A DNA stretch of 64,000 bases from contig NC_021671.1 in assembly GCF_000247815.1 (NCBI RefSeq), positions 27,561,162-27,625,161 of the forward strand, given 5' to 3'. The notes beneath the pieces were generated by a model. It saw nothing but the letters and a program-made list of their open reading frames with translations, searched no databases and was not told the DNA's origin. Positions 24,557 through 38,198 of the stretch are shown one piece after another (the first letter of the stretch is position 1; the number at the start of each line of letters is the position of its first letter). A program made the position numbers and the translations under genes. Source of the stretch: Ficedula albicollis. Its lineage: Eukaryota; Chordata; Aves; Passeriformes; Muscicapidae.

Positions 24557-27417
24557 TTGACATTTACTCTTAGGAAAAAAAATATGAAGAGAAAAATGCC
24601 TCTCTGGTGATTTGATTTTTCTTACACCTTCATTTGTATTATGCTCACTGGATCTTTTGTCATCTATGGTGTTTGGAATTAAAATTATAAGGGGTTTTTT
24701 TGGTAAACTTTTTTTTTTTTTTAATAACTTTTGAAATGTAAAGATTTCACCTTTCCTGCCTTCCCAGTTCTGGGCATTTGTGAGGCCAAGATTTGGTACT
24801 TTTAGGAGTGCTTACTAGTAAATTACCAAAATATAACAATTAATTCTATTCAGCTGAGAGTAGAAAAAGTTTTGATGTAAATTGCTGTTAAGAACAGTAA
24901 AGAAAAATCAGGAAAAATTTAGTAATATTTTAACCATGTGGAATGATGTCTTGTAAAGCAAAATAAAACAAGGTCCCCTCAAATTTCAGTCTTACTTTCA
25001 TGTGGGATTCAACTATCACTTGGTAGCACTCACTGCAGTCAAATCCATAGTGTAGCCATGAAAGCCACTGATTTCACCAAACATTTTATGATATTTATGT
25101 TTTTATCAGTTTCAAGCACCTGCTGGCCATTCATTAATGGATTGGAGCTAATCCAAAGTATAGGTTAAGCATTGACTATATAGGAAAAAACCAAATTTAA
25201 TATACTGAACACATTCTAGCAGATAATATTCCTAATTTCCTTTAGACCAAGATCCTTAATATAAATCTTGTAATACTATGCAATCATGTCTTACATCTTC
25301 ATTTCACTATTTAGAGGTGTGTGTAGAGTCAGAAAATAGTATGTTTCTGTGGGAAGCTGTCTGTCCTGTCTCCCACCCATCTTTATTATTATTCCAAAAC
25401 TCTTTTTGATCATGTGGGAGCCTTTTCTGTTTGAAGTCTTCAAGTATGCAAAAATTCTGTTTCCTTTCCTTCCTGTTACCCATTTTATGTTGACAGTAGG
25501 AAAGCAATTATAGGCTTTTAATGTTAACCTTGTATATCCAGTGAGAATTACTCCATTGTTTTGGTCAAAGCTGGTTTATGGCCTTTTGGACTGATATGAG
25601 TTTTCCCGCCTTCCTGGTAGCAAGCCTCAGCTTTCAGTGGCACTTGCAGACAAATCTTACACAGAAAGTGGATCAAAGTTTTAGATTGTGGAAAGGGAGA
25701 GCTATTCCAGCCTGGGAACATTTCTGTCCTGTAGCTATGCTGGGTGAAATCACAGTTTTGGCAGAATGTATTTCCAAAGTAAACGTGCTTGTGATTCTGT
25801 GAATCCCATGATGTATGCACGTCTCTTCTCCTTGTGACAAAGTTGAGCTGCTCTGTCCTGTTGTCCCAAAGCTCACAAAGCTTTGTTCTCTCTTCATTAG
25901 CATCTCTGGAAATTGCTGAGAGCATGTTTGCTTTGCTGTCACTTCATCCTTTCCCTGCATGTTAAAATATTTAATATAGAATTTAGAAACCTTTAACTGA
26001 ACAATAAATGTCCTAGTTCATATATTGATTTTGCATTATCTTATTTATTTTAACAAGAGAAGCTGGGCTGCCTTCCAGAGTCATCATACTTCATCAAATC
26101 CATCTCTGTTTTATTTTCATTTTAACAAAGCAGACTTTGTTTACTTACAGCTTGCTGGCAGCTGGATCTGTCCTCCTTGCCCTGATCTCCATTGTGCTGT
26201 TCTCTGCAGGTGTCTTTTACTCAGGGCAGGCTGTGTTGCCTGTATCCGCTCACCCTGGCTGAGCCCTGGCTCTGGTGACACTTGCTCTTTGGAATGCAGA
26301 CGTTATGGGAGGACCAGGTGCCATGTGGACAGGCAGGGCCCAGGCTGGTACAGGGAGTGCTGTGACACAGCACTGTGTTTTCTGAACCCATCCCTGACTC
26401 TGTGTGCTTCTGCATCTCTGACTGCAAGCAGGTGGGACAGCAGCTGTGGGTTTGTGGAGGATTTCAGCCCTGGGGAGCTGAGGCTCTGAGCAGTCTTCTC
26501 TGGGGACACCTGTCTCCCATCAGCCGGGGAGATTTTTCATGGTGCTGTGGCCCTTTGAGATGAACATCCCAGCACTGTGCTCACAGACCATGCTCTGAGA
26601 TTCTCCCCCTTCTCATTTTCTCTAAGCAAATGGGAACAGTAGGTCAGCTTGCTTAGAGAGCTGTAGAACAAGTCTGGCAAGTGGAGGTGCCAGAGACATC
26701 TGTCTTCAGTCTGTGCTGTGTGTGCTATGGATGGGGAGTATCTTGGGAGGCATCCTGCAGTCTGCATCTTTTCCCTCTGGATTCAGGTTGGTTTTCTGAC
26801 AGATGGCTGAAGCTCTAGGGCAGTTTGCTTTCCTGTGTAGTTCTAGCAGCGTGATGGATGGGTGGCTGGGGACACTGTCTGTGTCACAGGGTGCTTCCAA
26901 TCCAAAGACCTTCTGCAAAAAGGTCCAGTGAGCAGCACTGTAATCTGGGTATCTCATACTAATAGGTTTTTGTAGTGGGTCAGACAGAGCCTGGTTAATC
27001 CATAGCCTGAATAATCCACCACACAGAGTGAAGAAGAGTCTAGAGGAAGAGCACTTGTGCATCATGTGTGTCAGCCAAGGGGATGCAGATGTGGTACACC
27101 TTTTCCTGAAGCTGTATGAGTATTTCTGCTGGATATTTGGGCATTCTTGGAAGGGGAGAGGGAGTTAGATTACTAGGCAGGCTAGCAAAATGTGTGGATG
27201 CAGGAAATGTCAGACTGAACACACAAAAATAGCAGAAATATTTAAGTACCTGAAGGCTCCAGTGCAGCTAAAGCCTGCCTGGAGCCTGTCCAAACACTGA
27301 CATTTCTGGTCAGTGTTAAAGTCTGCCACCACAACTTTATTATTGTTAGTCTCCACACTAGATAGGTCCAGGTGTGTGAGGCTGTGTTTACTGTTTGATG
27401 CATTCATATCTTCATTT
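24557..27417. other. Non-coding DNA with a GC-richer pocket
   Basis: AT-rich to about 26150, then a GC-richer pocket (26150-26580) whose chance open frames are longer (26025-26489, 154 codons, Cys-rich, no domain), then AT-rich again. There is no CpG island, so no promoter is inferred. Confidence 0.5.
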
Positions 27418-27531
27418 GCTACATAAAGGTGTTTAAAATGGATTAATTTGAGATTTTGAGTTTCTGTGCTTGAGGGCTACATAGAGGTGTTTAAAATGGG
27501 TTAATTTGAGATTTTGAGTTTCTGTGCTTGA
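27418..27531 (+). repeat. 56-bp direct duplication
   Basis: Units start GCTACATA at 27418 and 27476 (period 58), with two mismatches. Confidence 0.92.
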
Positions 27532-27999
27532 GACTTTGACCTGTCCTGCTTGAAATGCTCTTGCACTTTCTTGATCAGAAAGATGAAGAAAAGAGTTAGG
27601 TGTGAATCCATAGCAGAGGTGATAAACTGTACCTGTGAGTGAGCAATTCAATATGACTAGTTCCAGATAGCATTGTGAATATCTGCATGAAAAACAGTTT
27701 TGGTTTGCCTTGTTAAAGCCTGGCGTGAACAAAAATATGCTAAGGGCTTATGCTTATATATACTGTATCAGACAGTGGGTGTATCAGCAGTCTGTAAATA
27801 TTCAGGGTGGGGTGGCGAGGGGAGAACACTATAATTAAAGAGATAATTACAAGAACAATTGCATTAGTGGGGGAAAATATATTTGTAAAGTCATCTTGTG
27901 CCACCTGTTGTATTTATGGAACAAAGTTCAGGTAGCACAAAAGCTCTTACCTTCTCGGGGCAGTTTGTTCTGAGCAGGGGAAGGGAAAAGTGGTCCTCT

Positions 28000-28028
28000 T
28001 TCCTCTCTGATGATGAATCAGAGAGGAA
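28000..28028. repeat. Inverted repeat, 12-bp stem, 5-nt loop
   Basis: Left arm TTCCTCTCTGAT (28000-28011), loop GATGA, right arm ATCAGAGAGGAA (28017-28028): a perfect hairpin, ending at the arm limits. Confidence 0.9.
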
Positions 28029-30718
28029 TTTCAGTAGCAGAAATGAAGAGTTATTATTTTTTCTCAGAATGGTGTTCATGGCTGGACTCTGTAGCACAGG
28101 GTAAGTTGGCTTAACTTATAATAACTCCTAGATCTTGTAAATGTAAACAGACCTGTGTAGTCTGCTAAGTCAGGGGTGTGTAAGGTGTGTAGCTTGGGGC
28201 TGTGCTCTTGGGAGTATTTTAAACATATTTTATTCATGCCAGAAAAACCCCATGTATTTCAAGAATCTTAATATAAACTTTGCTAGCTCATTGATTCTTG
28301 AAAGTACACACTGTTCATAGCAAACACATTATTGGAGAGTCTGAGTGGTAAATGGTAGTATTTGGATTGTACTTAAAAACCCTTTTTCCAAAGGAAGTAA
28401 AGCATCAGGTATTTTAGGGTTTACATTTTCATATAAGGTTTTTATAGACTTTTTTTCCTCAGCATTCATCAAACTTATTACCATTTAATAACTGTGATGT
28501 ACATAATTGATTTATTTGGCTCAGGCAAGTTACTTGGTGAAAAGTGGGCACATCAGCAAAACCAGTCACAACTGACATACTGTGAAGAAAGAAAAGGTCC
28601 CAAGCAGGATGCCCATCAAAAGTGAATTGTTTCTTCCCTGAAATAATTTTCAGAGCATCATCACACAATTTAATAGGGATGTGTTCAATATATGTTTTCT
28701 GATAAAGAGGTTATTACTATTCAGATACCAATTCAGCAACACTGGCAAAGTTTTTCTTCCTTCACTTAAGTGTCTGTATTGACCTGTCCTATAAATCTGA
28801 GGGATCTTAGATTCATTTTTTTAAAACACTTTTTTTCAGCTTCTGTTTTTCAAATTTTAAACTCTGAATTCTTTGTGTTAAAAGGTAAGAGTGAAGGAAA
28901 TGCATGATTTGAGAAGTGTATTTTACAATACATTAAGGTGCATGCTGTGATAGAAAGTAGAAATATCTAAAAAACATGACATCAGCAGATATGTGAGATT
29001 GGTCCCACTCAGGATTTCTGAAATTGCTTATTATCTCCTATTTTTTTGTGTTAAAAAGTGATTTGATTAAAATTAAAACATTCTGAATTGTACTGTTGTA
29101 AAAGTTACTATTTCCAAATTTTTGGTGCCTTAATTCAGAGGAAAGAACATTACTTCTCCAGCTGTGTGCATAATAAGGAAGGAATATATTTTGGGACACT
29201 GCTACAGAGACCAGCAGTTTTAGGCTCCTGGATGATGATTGTTCCAAGAAAACAAAGTCTTTTAAGAGTCTCTCTAATGAGCAAGAGACAGGCACACAGG
29301 ACTGGGGGCAATACAAGGCCATTCCTTTAGGCTCCTCTTCCAAAGGTCCACACTGACTGAACTCCATGAGCCTGCTCACTTGCACCCCTTCAGCCTCTCT
29401 TTTTCCCTAAGATTTTTTTGTTTGCTAAAATTCAAGCTGCCCTTGAGTTTTCTTACAGGGACCAGAGCTATTCTGAGGGTTGTTGTGTGATGTTAAGGGT
29501 TGCACATGTGAATGAAGGAAAAAAAATGTGAAAAATAGTTCTGTTACTTCAGTACATGTAAAATGAATCCTCAGAAAACAAGATCTGACTCTGCCTTTGA
29601 CTCTTGAAATGGGGGGAAAATGTCTTCCTGACCATTAGTGCTATTTGAAAAGCCCATTTAATTAGAGGGAGTAGCTATATACAACATTATACCATAATAG
29701 GCAGTGAGCTAGTAGGAATTTATATTTTTCCTGCTTTCATGGCCACTATAGAATATATGAAAAAAAAAAAATTTAATAGTGAAAGAAGGAATTTAGAGTT
29801 GACTTGATCAGTAATCTGAGAGACTTTGTTCAATAATTTAGAGTAAAAATTACTTACTTTTCATATACTTTTGCTCTTCCACACAGAGAATTGTCAACAA
29901 GTAGATATTTACTCTCTGGGCAGAGCCAGTCTTGGAGCCAGGATGTAGCTCTATTTACTCCCTTTATCTTTTTCATTGTTCTTCCAAGAAGTTGCCAATC
30001 TGATGTGCTGTTGCAATCTGTCTACTTCTGCTGAAGTCGGGCTTAATAGGACGGTTTGCATTACTTCCTCTTACTGTGTAAGCTTACAGTGTTTAACAAA
30101 ATCCCACATTATCTTCAAATTAACCTAGAGGTTAAGCCTACCTGAAAAGGTTGTACACACACAGCCTTGTGCTGAAGCAACCTAAGCCCAAAGTAAAAAA
30201 GTTTATTGTAAGATTTCCAGCACTTCCTGGCTAAAGCTTGCTCTTTTATTTACTTATTTATTTTATCTTATTTTGGAGCCATTACATCTTCTTCCAAAGC
30301 AGGAAACGGATATCAGTGCAACTTTTATGTTTCATTTCTTGTTCGGTGATCTAAAAAACATCCCCAAAATGATTTTATTTTAGTCAGCAGTTTATCCATT
30401 TGTTTTTATTTGTTTCTTGCACTTGGACTCGAGTATGGCATGAAACCCTCTGCAGTCTTGTTGGTTGGTGGTTTTTTCTAAAAATAATGGCCAAGTGCTG
30501 CTGACAGCTCTGGTTTTCACGTGTACTTACTCTTCATTAGTATCTGTCAGCAGTCTTTGGTGTGATTGTCTGTGAGTTTGTCGACTTGCACACAATTTAG
30601 GGTGAAGGACCAGGCTCTTAAATAAGTTCAGTCTTTCCTTTTGGAGTGAGGCCGAAGAACTAACTGAAGGACTTGGGAATTTTCTGTAGGGGCTGCTGCT
30701 TCTCCCTTCTTACCCCCC

Positions 30719-30748
30719 AGGTGGAAAAAATGTGAGATTTTTCCACCT
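30719..30748. repeat. Inverted repeat, 11-bp stem, 8-nt loop
   Basis: Left arm AGGTGGAAAAA (30719-30729), loop ATGTGAGA, right arm TTTTTCCACCT (30738-30748), perfectly complementary. Confidence 0.9.
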
Positions 30749-32593
30749 ACACTGTTTACAGCATTCAGCAAACCTCTGCCTCATCTAATTATTATCAGTC
30801 TTACCCTTCTTTGTAACTTGACAGTTTCTAGTCAAGTCTGGAGCTTTTTTAAATAGAGGTCACAAAAAGTGAGTCCAGGGATCAAGTTAGACAAAGATCC
30901 TGGAGGGCTCAGTGGAAATGGATTGCAGTTGTCTTTTAGTAAGGAGTTTTCTCCACCTAACAAACCATAGCAGCTGGTGGAGCAGTTGGGAGGGAATGAA
31001 GTTGTAATTTCAGGTGTGAGCAGTTAATCAAGAATACACTTTTAAAAATTGTGTCCAGTATGATTCTCATGAAAATTTATGTTAGAGAGTTGTCCTTGAT
31101 TACAACAGCTCTTGTGATGTGTGAATTACCTATAGTAATCTAAATCTGGACAGGGCTATATTCTGAGAACCATTAGGAGTTTCAGATGGACAAGCTTAAT
31201 ATAGTTGCTTAGTTGTGTTAGTGATGAGTAGTTCTCTGAATGATTCCTTCTTTTGATTTATTTCACTGAAAAAATCACTTTAGAAGTATGTGACTTATAG
31301 TTTACATGATCCTGTGGCAGACAGCTAATGGAAAAACTCATTTATCTGTATTTTGGCTTTTGGGGAAGGAGCTACTTGCTTTTCAGGCTTTTATTTGAAG
31401 GAAAGATGCAATATACATAGCCTTTGTTTTTTTCTTCTTTCATGAAACATAAGCAACTTGTTTCATGCAGCAAGTCTGTGGCACAGAATACTCACTAATT
31501 TCTAAGACATCATGATAAAATATTAATATTTTCTCTGCTTTAGCCAAACACATAATTCTCACCATCTTTGGTGGATTCCAAAGGTGTATATGAGAAAGTG
31601 GATAGAGATCAATAAGTCAGTTGTTTTTAAAGAGAAGTAATATGTGAAATGAGGAATTCAAGATGTTGCCTCTGTCCTTTTACATTAGAGAAACTTTACC
31701 TTTCTAATACTGCTTGTTATAGCTGCATTTTTGAAACAGAAACTCAAAACATCCTTCTGGAGAGAACACAGCTCTCCTTCAAGTTTCCTTTCAAACTCTC
31801 TGTCTTCTACCATCCAAATCTCTGGTAGTGTCTTTAAACATTTTAACTTGACTGTGCAAGTGGGGCACAGGTGATGATTTGTGTCATCTACCATGATGGC
31901 TACAAAGACTGAGGACTTCAGGTGCAAATGCAGGTGATGTCTACTACTTCCAGTGTAAACTTTTCCCCTTTTGGTTGATAGCATTTGACCTTGATTCTTT
32001 CTCTGATTTTTTTTCCCCTGACTTCCAGCTATTGAAAATTATGTTCTTTGTCTGCAAGGTAAGTTGTGATAATAATTTTTGCAGGTGTTGTCATTTTCCT
32101 TTAGAGAGTTATTTTAGGGCTTAATTCTTTGGAAAAAAAATTTGCAAGATTCCAAGTTTTTTGGAGTGTTCTGAGCTGGTTATCATGCTCCCAAGTATAA
32201 GTAATATGCACCTCCAGCATAAAACCAATCTCTGCTGCTACATTCACTGAAAGGATTAAAGAAGGTTTGCTGATATCTACCATTAATATTAAAGCCTGAA
32301 AACATAAGACCTTAGTGGCTCCCAATAAAGCCTGTTTCTTTGCCTTTGCCAAAAGAAGGACTTGGTGGGTTGGCCCAGCCCTTGAAATTTCTTTCTATAT
32401 TCAATTGTCTAAATACAGATGAGACTGTATGCAGAGAACTTGAGTGTGTTGGGAAAATCTGTGATGAACTTTAGGTTTTGAGGTGTCAGGAGGTTGTTTT
32501 GGGGATCATGTGCTTGGACTCAGGTAACAGCTTTCTCTCTGAAGGTACCTAAGCCACCATTTGGCAGTGTTTAGTCCCTAAACAACTGAAATT

Positions 32594-32698
32594 TGACAGT
32601 CACAGGAACTATGGATCCTCCACCTGAATTTGTCTGGAATCTGTTTGGGGGTTTGAGGATAAAAGTCTGACAGTCACAGGAACTATGGATCCTCCACC
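32594..32698 (+). repeat. 31-bp direct repeat, two copies
   Basis: TGACAGTCACAGGAACTATG and the bases that follow, to CCTCCACC, occur at 32594-32624 and 32668-32698, 43 bp apart, identical. Confidence 0.88.
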
Positions 32699-33263
32699 CA
32701 GTGTTTTCCACTCTGGCATGCTTCCAGTGTGAAAAAGAGAAAAGGTATTCCCAAGCCCATCTTATCAGATGGGGTTTCAGCCATTTGCCCAGTTTCAGGT
32801 CACCTCAGTTTATCCCCTTCAGCATTACAAAGTAACCTAGCATATTTTTTGGGAACAAGGAGTCATAAACAGAGTAATAACAACTGTTTTCCACATTAGT
32901 TTGCTTCCTTCTCTCGGTTACAACACCCTATTATTATTACTGTTTACATTTAAACAATGAGAATGCTCTGTCCCCTCTCCCTGTCCCAGCACACTCCAGC
33001 CTCAAACCCTTGTGGTCCACAGCACTTTTGTGGATGCTCTCTAGCACAGTCATGGTGCTGCTGCCCTGAAGTCTCCTCTGCAAACAATGGGCTTGTTCAC
33101 TCTTAAATAGTTTGAATATTTTAAAACAATTTCCTCTATGTGACCATGTTTATTTTAGAAAGGAAAAAACAGGGGCTGCTCTCGTAACCTGCAAAAGGCA
33201 TCGGTGCTTTAGGGAGAGAAGACAAGTTTTAGAGCACAGTGCTGACAGTTAAGCAAGTGAGAG
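32699..33263. other. Non-coding DNA, no identified feature
   Basis: Unique sequence between two duplications. Nothing recognised. Confidence 0.5.
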
Positions 33264-33415
33264 GAGGCAATATGGTGTAAAACAATAATAGAAAACCAGA
33301 GAAAATGTGACAAAGTGGGCTTTGGGTTGCAGTGTGCCGGGAGGCAATATGGTATAAAACAATAATAGAAAACCAGAGAAAACGTGACAAAGTGGGCTTT
33401 GGGTTGCAGTGTGCC
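33264..33415 (+). repeat. 75-bp direct duplication
   Basis: Units at 33264-33338 and 33341-33415, starting GAGGCAATATGGT, period 77, two mismatches. The minus-strand open frames crossing it (33229-33543) show the same peptide twice only because of this repeat. Confidence 0.94.
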
Positions 33416-36400
33416 AGATTGTGGAGTACACTAGAAATACACTGATTAGCTGCCAATCTCTGCTGTTTCATGGGAGGCAGTAACTTCAGTGGAGCTGTTG
33501 CCACACACAGGAACAGGTTTGCATTGGGTCTATTTCTCAGCATTTAGGCTTCAGGGGAAGCTTTGGTTGGTGGTTTATAGCACGGTGCTTGGTCTGAAGA
33601 CCTTGCAAGAAGGATGTTTGCACAAGCTCTTTATCAGCCAACTGCTGGTGGCTGCACCTGTAAACCTTTAAAGGCAGTGAGTTCAGCCCAGCAGGGCTGG
33701 CTGAAGCTCAACACCACTCAGCTGCCAGGAGGTGCCAGGCAGATGGGTGTGCTTTTGGGCAAGCTCGTAATAGAGCTGAGTTTTCCTCTTCCACTCAGGT
33801 ACAATGAGAGCTCCTTTCTGCTTGCCTGAAGAAGAAAACATGAAATAAGCTCAGTGAAGTCAAGGCTTTTTTGTTGTAGGTTTGTGGAGACTAATATGCT
33901 TACATGCTGTTACCTGTTTGTAGCTGAGCTGCTGTTTTCCTCACTAGTTAATAAAATTGGGTTATTAAAAATAAGATGTGCATTGGTTTTTTGTGCCCTA
34001 AGGAATTACATGCAGGTAACAGCAGGGACGTGAATATGTGTTACAAATTTCAATTTCAAATTTGTTCATAGCACAGGAGAAGAAATTCCACTGAAGAAAA
34101 AGATGGACATTTCCAGAGACTCAGAATGAGGGAAAAATGGAATATCTGAGGGCCCCTTATACCTTACTCCCCTAAATGCTTTGAAGAAGTGTGTACAAGA
34201 TATTTCTTAAGGAAAATTTCAGTTCAGTCCCTGAAACTTCCCTCAAAAATATAGTTCAGCAAATGAATCCTCGTTGGGAAGTGGGGGTACTTTTAATACT
34301 CTTAATACTGCTTTACTGTTATTCTGTTTGTCTGAGGAGTGTATTTGGTTCTTCACTGATCCTTTGAGTTGGGTGGGTCTCTGCACTTGTTATCCTTGGT
34401 ACTGAGCAGTTGTTGTCCTGGAGAGGGGTCTGTGAGTGTTCAGCATTGGCTGCATGCTGTAGCGTGGGGCTGGAAACAGCAGCAATTACAGGATGTGCTG
34501 TGCTCGAGCATGGAGAGATGGAGGCTTCTGGCAACAGACATAAAATCTGTCGTGTTAAAAAGACAATGTTAAATACTTCAGAGATGGGCTGTAGGATGAG
34601 ACACGAACTGAAGAAGCCTCATTTGCTGCCACTGTAGTGCAGGGAACTACAAAGAGCGCTCTCACCTTTGATCCACTTGCCTTGTGCTTTTTCACTTAGT
34701 GCAAATACAAGGGTAAGAGCTCAGTTCAAATTATGTTGAACTAATCAGGTATGCACTTGGTAAGGCAAGAGCTTCTGGAAAATAAATGCATTTTTTTGCA
34801 GAGTCAACAAAGGGAAGAGCAGAAAGAATGGCTGGGAGTTGTGTCTTACTCTTGAGAGATTCATGGGCATTAGTTCAGCTGCTGCATGTGTCAGAACAGG
34901 TGGAATTTGCTCTTTGGCCTTTGTTTAATCTTTCTTTACATTTTCATTCTCCTTATGGAAAGGGGAAGAAACACAAAACTGTTTCAACAACCTCTTGGGG
35001 TTGAGGCATTTTCTCAGAACAGCAGGTGTGGGGGACCCCAGAAGCGTTGCTTTCTGTTAATTGTGACATCCTAATTCCATCCTAATTGGTGGGGGTTGGG
35101 AGGCTGATGGGCTGCCAGGTTTGTATAAGTTTGCATAATTACATCTCTTACATGGCTGGTGCATCTCATTCTGTTATTGCTCCTCTCAAAGTAGTGGGAA
35201 GGTTTTTAGGGTGTGCTGAAAATGGGGCCAGATGAGAGGCTGGCAGTCACAAACCACCCTTGGCAGAGGCGGGGTTTTGTTGTTTCACACAAGCCTGTCA
35301 CACCTGGGCCAAAAGTAAATACACCAACAGGGCAAGCTGCAGGCTGTGATGTGGAAAATGAGGGTAATGCTGCTGTTAAAAAGCTTCTCCTCCATACTGC
35401 TTTCCTGAATGGGCCAGGAAGCATCCCAGGAAACTGGAAAAGGAGAATGTTGCTTTAGGTTGATTCAAATCACAGGGACTGGCTGCTTTTCCAATCAGGT
35501 AAGGGCATTGGCTTCCTGTTTGGATCCTGGAGGCTGGGAACAGGACACAGCTACAGCTGCTGTGCTGCACTTCTTTGTGGATGTTACAACAGCTCTTTGC
35601 AGGCTTAGATTTTTTAACCTTATTTTATAGAAGTGGCTCATTAAAGGAATCGCTGCCTTTTAAAATAATATGTTAATATTTTCTTTAAAATCCTATATCC
35701 ACAAAGTAAAAGGTCAGGTGTGATTTATGTCATGTCTTTCCTCAGAAAGCAACTCCTGTGAGCTTTAGCTCTTTTCTACTGCCTAAATTTAACCAAGAAT
35801 ATCATGCTGCTAAGTACAAGGGATATTTTGTTGTCTCATTGTAGTGAGACTTTCTTTCATTAAAGGAAGTTAATTTCTGTGGAGTACCTAAAGCAATTCT
35901 CCTGGCTGCCTCTCCAGAAGAAGTCAGTCTGTTTTCTGCTTCTTTCCTTTTGGATCAGTGGAAAATGGTCTTGTCTTTTGCTGGTATTAAACATCTTCTT
36001 GTCTAGAGGAAACTGTGGAGCTTGTTGAATCCCAGGAGTGTGAAATAATCAGCAATGGGAGAAACTGAGATACCGTTTTGGAAGTATTTAAGTGGGGGAA
36101 TGGTGACCTTTGAGGATTGCTCAGTGCATTTGCTTGCATTTTTTCCACACTTGTCCCATGTGTGGGGACTTTGTGGGTTGCACAGCCACAGACAGCTTGC
36201 TGCAGTGTGCCTGCCTAGGCCACAAAAATTCCACATTGTGAGTCAAAATCAAAACTGCCTTGTTAAGTAAGAAGTGGCATTTTTATCCTATGAGTTATGC
36301 AGGTTTTACCATTTTTAAGTGTAATCTCACAGCAGTGTGGGTCAGATTTATACAGTGTAAGAAGAACTCCAGGTTGATGGCCCATTCTGAAGAATTTTGC

Positions 36401-38198
36401 TTATATTTGCCAATCTAAGATGACAAGTAATGACATGATCTTATAACCATATTTTTTTATTCCATTTGAAGCTATGAGTAATCCTTCAGTACTGAAATAT
36501 CATAACTAACTTGTCCAAACCCACCCCAACTGATTATTTTAGAGATGTGATGGTATGAATATTTTTTTAGCTCCTAGTTTTGCCTCAAATCAAAAGCAGG
36601 TCTCTCTTCTTGGCTCTCTGTCCTGTTTGCTCTATATGGATTTTTGGAAATGATGATTTCTGCACATTTTCCTTTCCTTCCTTTGTAATAAATAGTTTTG
36701 TAGCCTTTATCTGTGTACATCAGTATTGCAGAAGCATATGATATTTTCTTTGGAACCGGTTCTCCCACAACTTTTGACCTGAAAGTTTTTCTGCTTCCCA
36801 AGTATCTTGTTCATCTGGAAAAAATAAAAAGATTCTGTGTACTTTAAGAGTCATAAAAAGGATGTCCTATTGCTGATAAAGTTTTATTTTGTACTTTGGC
36901 TATAAATATATTTGATTGTGACACAACACTTCATTGGTTGTAGTGGTCACTGTTGGTTTGCCTTGCTTACTGAATTAATATTCTTACTAATATATATGTT
37001 TCAGAATACATAATAAAACTGTTTCTCCTTTCATAATTCTGATTCCTGTGCTGCTTTCACGATGTGTTTCTGTTGTTATTACTCACTGTTGAGCTCTCCT
37101 TTCTGCTGCCACTAAACTCTACATCCTTTTTTTTTTCCTGCTTCATTTGCTCCTTTAATCCCACTGCCAGAATAAAAATGGATCTCGTCCTCTTGATTTT
37201 TCCAAATTTTAGTCCTGCCTTCTATCCAAGCTCAGCAGTGATTTGGTTTCCACCTTTAATTACAGTTTTCAGTTGTCATCAGACTGCAATCTCCCACCTC
37301 TGAATTTTGAACCCCCCTGCAGAAACCTTGAGCCCCAAGCCAGAAATCCTCTTTTCCTCACAGTCTGAGTAGCAGTGTCTCTGTGCAGGCACTGCTGTTC
37401 TGAGTACTGCTGCTGTTTGTGAAGTTAAAAAGGTCACATCCATTTCTTTGTTGGCTGTGCAGCTGTGGACAGAGAGAACTGTCACTAAATACTGCAGGAT
37501 AAAGTGCTTACTACTAACTCCTGTGTGATTAAATTAATCCTGAGGAAAAGGCCAGTTTTTGTGTCTCTGTGAAATGAGAAACCTTAGTAAACCCTGCAGC
37601 ACAGCCAAGGAGAGGCCTGTGATTAAAGACTTGTGGGGCAGCTAGTTTAGAAAGGACATGTAAATAAAAAAGCATAAAATGTTTAATCAGTTCGCAGAAC
37701 ACCAGAAAGATGTAATTTCTAAATTAGAAATTGGAGCACATGTGTGATAACTGCATTCAGTGGCCAGGCTTCTGTCATGGCTTTGGGGAATGCCCCTAGG
37801 AGTAGTCTTGAGGCCAGAGAAGTACCATCCTTGACAGGGTGTTACTCTGCCTTAAAACTTAATGACATCTTCCTTTGCCTGTTGTTTTAATTCTTAGGTA
37901 CCTGGTGTGAAGGACATGTAATCTTCAAAGCTGAACTTCATTATTGTCTTACAGTGCAAAGTGTACTTTTGAGATGTAATTCTCAGAAGCTCTCCTTATG
38001 TTTTTTCCAGGCCTTATCTTTTTGAAAGATAGTGCAGGGTTCAGCCTTTTGATTGAACAGCATCCTTTTCTTTTAAGTGCTCCAGCAACTATTTGTATTT
38101 ACCAGCCTGCTCATTTTCAGTGAAAGAGTATTTCTTCGTGGATAGAAGTTTTAATTGGGGTTTTTTATTGTTGTTTCCTGACCATGATTTTTTATTGG
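33416..38198. other. Non-coding DNA, no identified feature
   Basis: Unique sequence, slightly GC-richer at 34370-35540. Open frames at most 81 codons, for example 35213-35458 on + and 36801-36574 on -, are unassigned. Confidence 0.5.

Larger units (their letters stand above)
27532..32593. other. Non-coding DNA with two short perfect hairpins
   Basis: AT-rich unique sequence. It contains perfect inverted repeats at 28000-28028 and 30719-30748. Open frames are at most 115 codons and unassigned. No CR1 or other named repeat was seen. Confidence 0.5.

Noticed and set aside
26025..26489. 154-codon open frame on +
   Set aside because: Lies in a GC-richer pocket where stops are rarer; Cys/Leu-rich, no domain, and overlapping open frames exist on the other strand.
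33229..33543. Minus-strand open frame with an internally repeated peptide
   Set aside because: The peptide repeat is simply the 75-bp DNA duplication at 33264-33415 read in frame.
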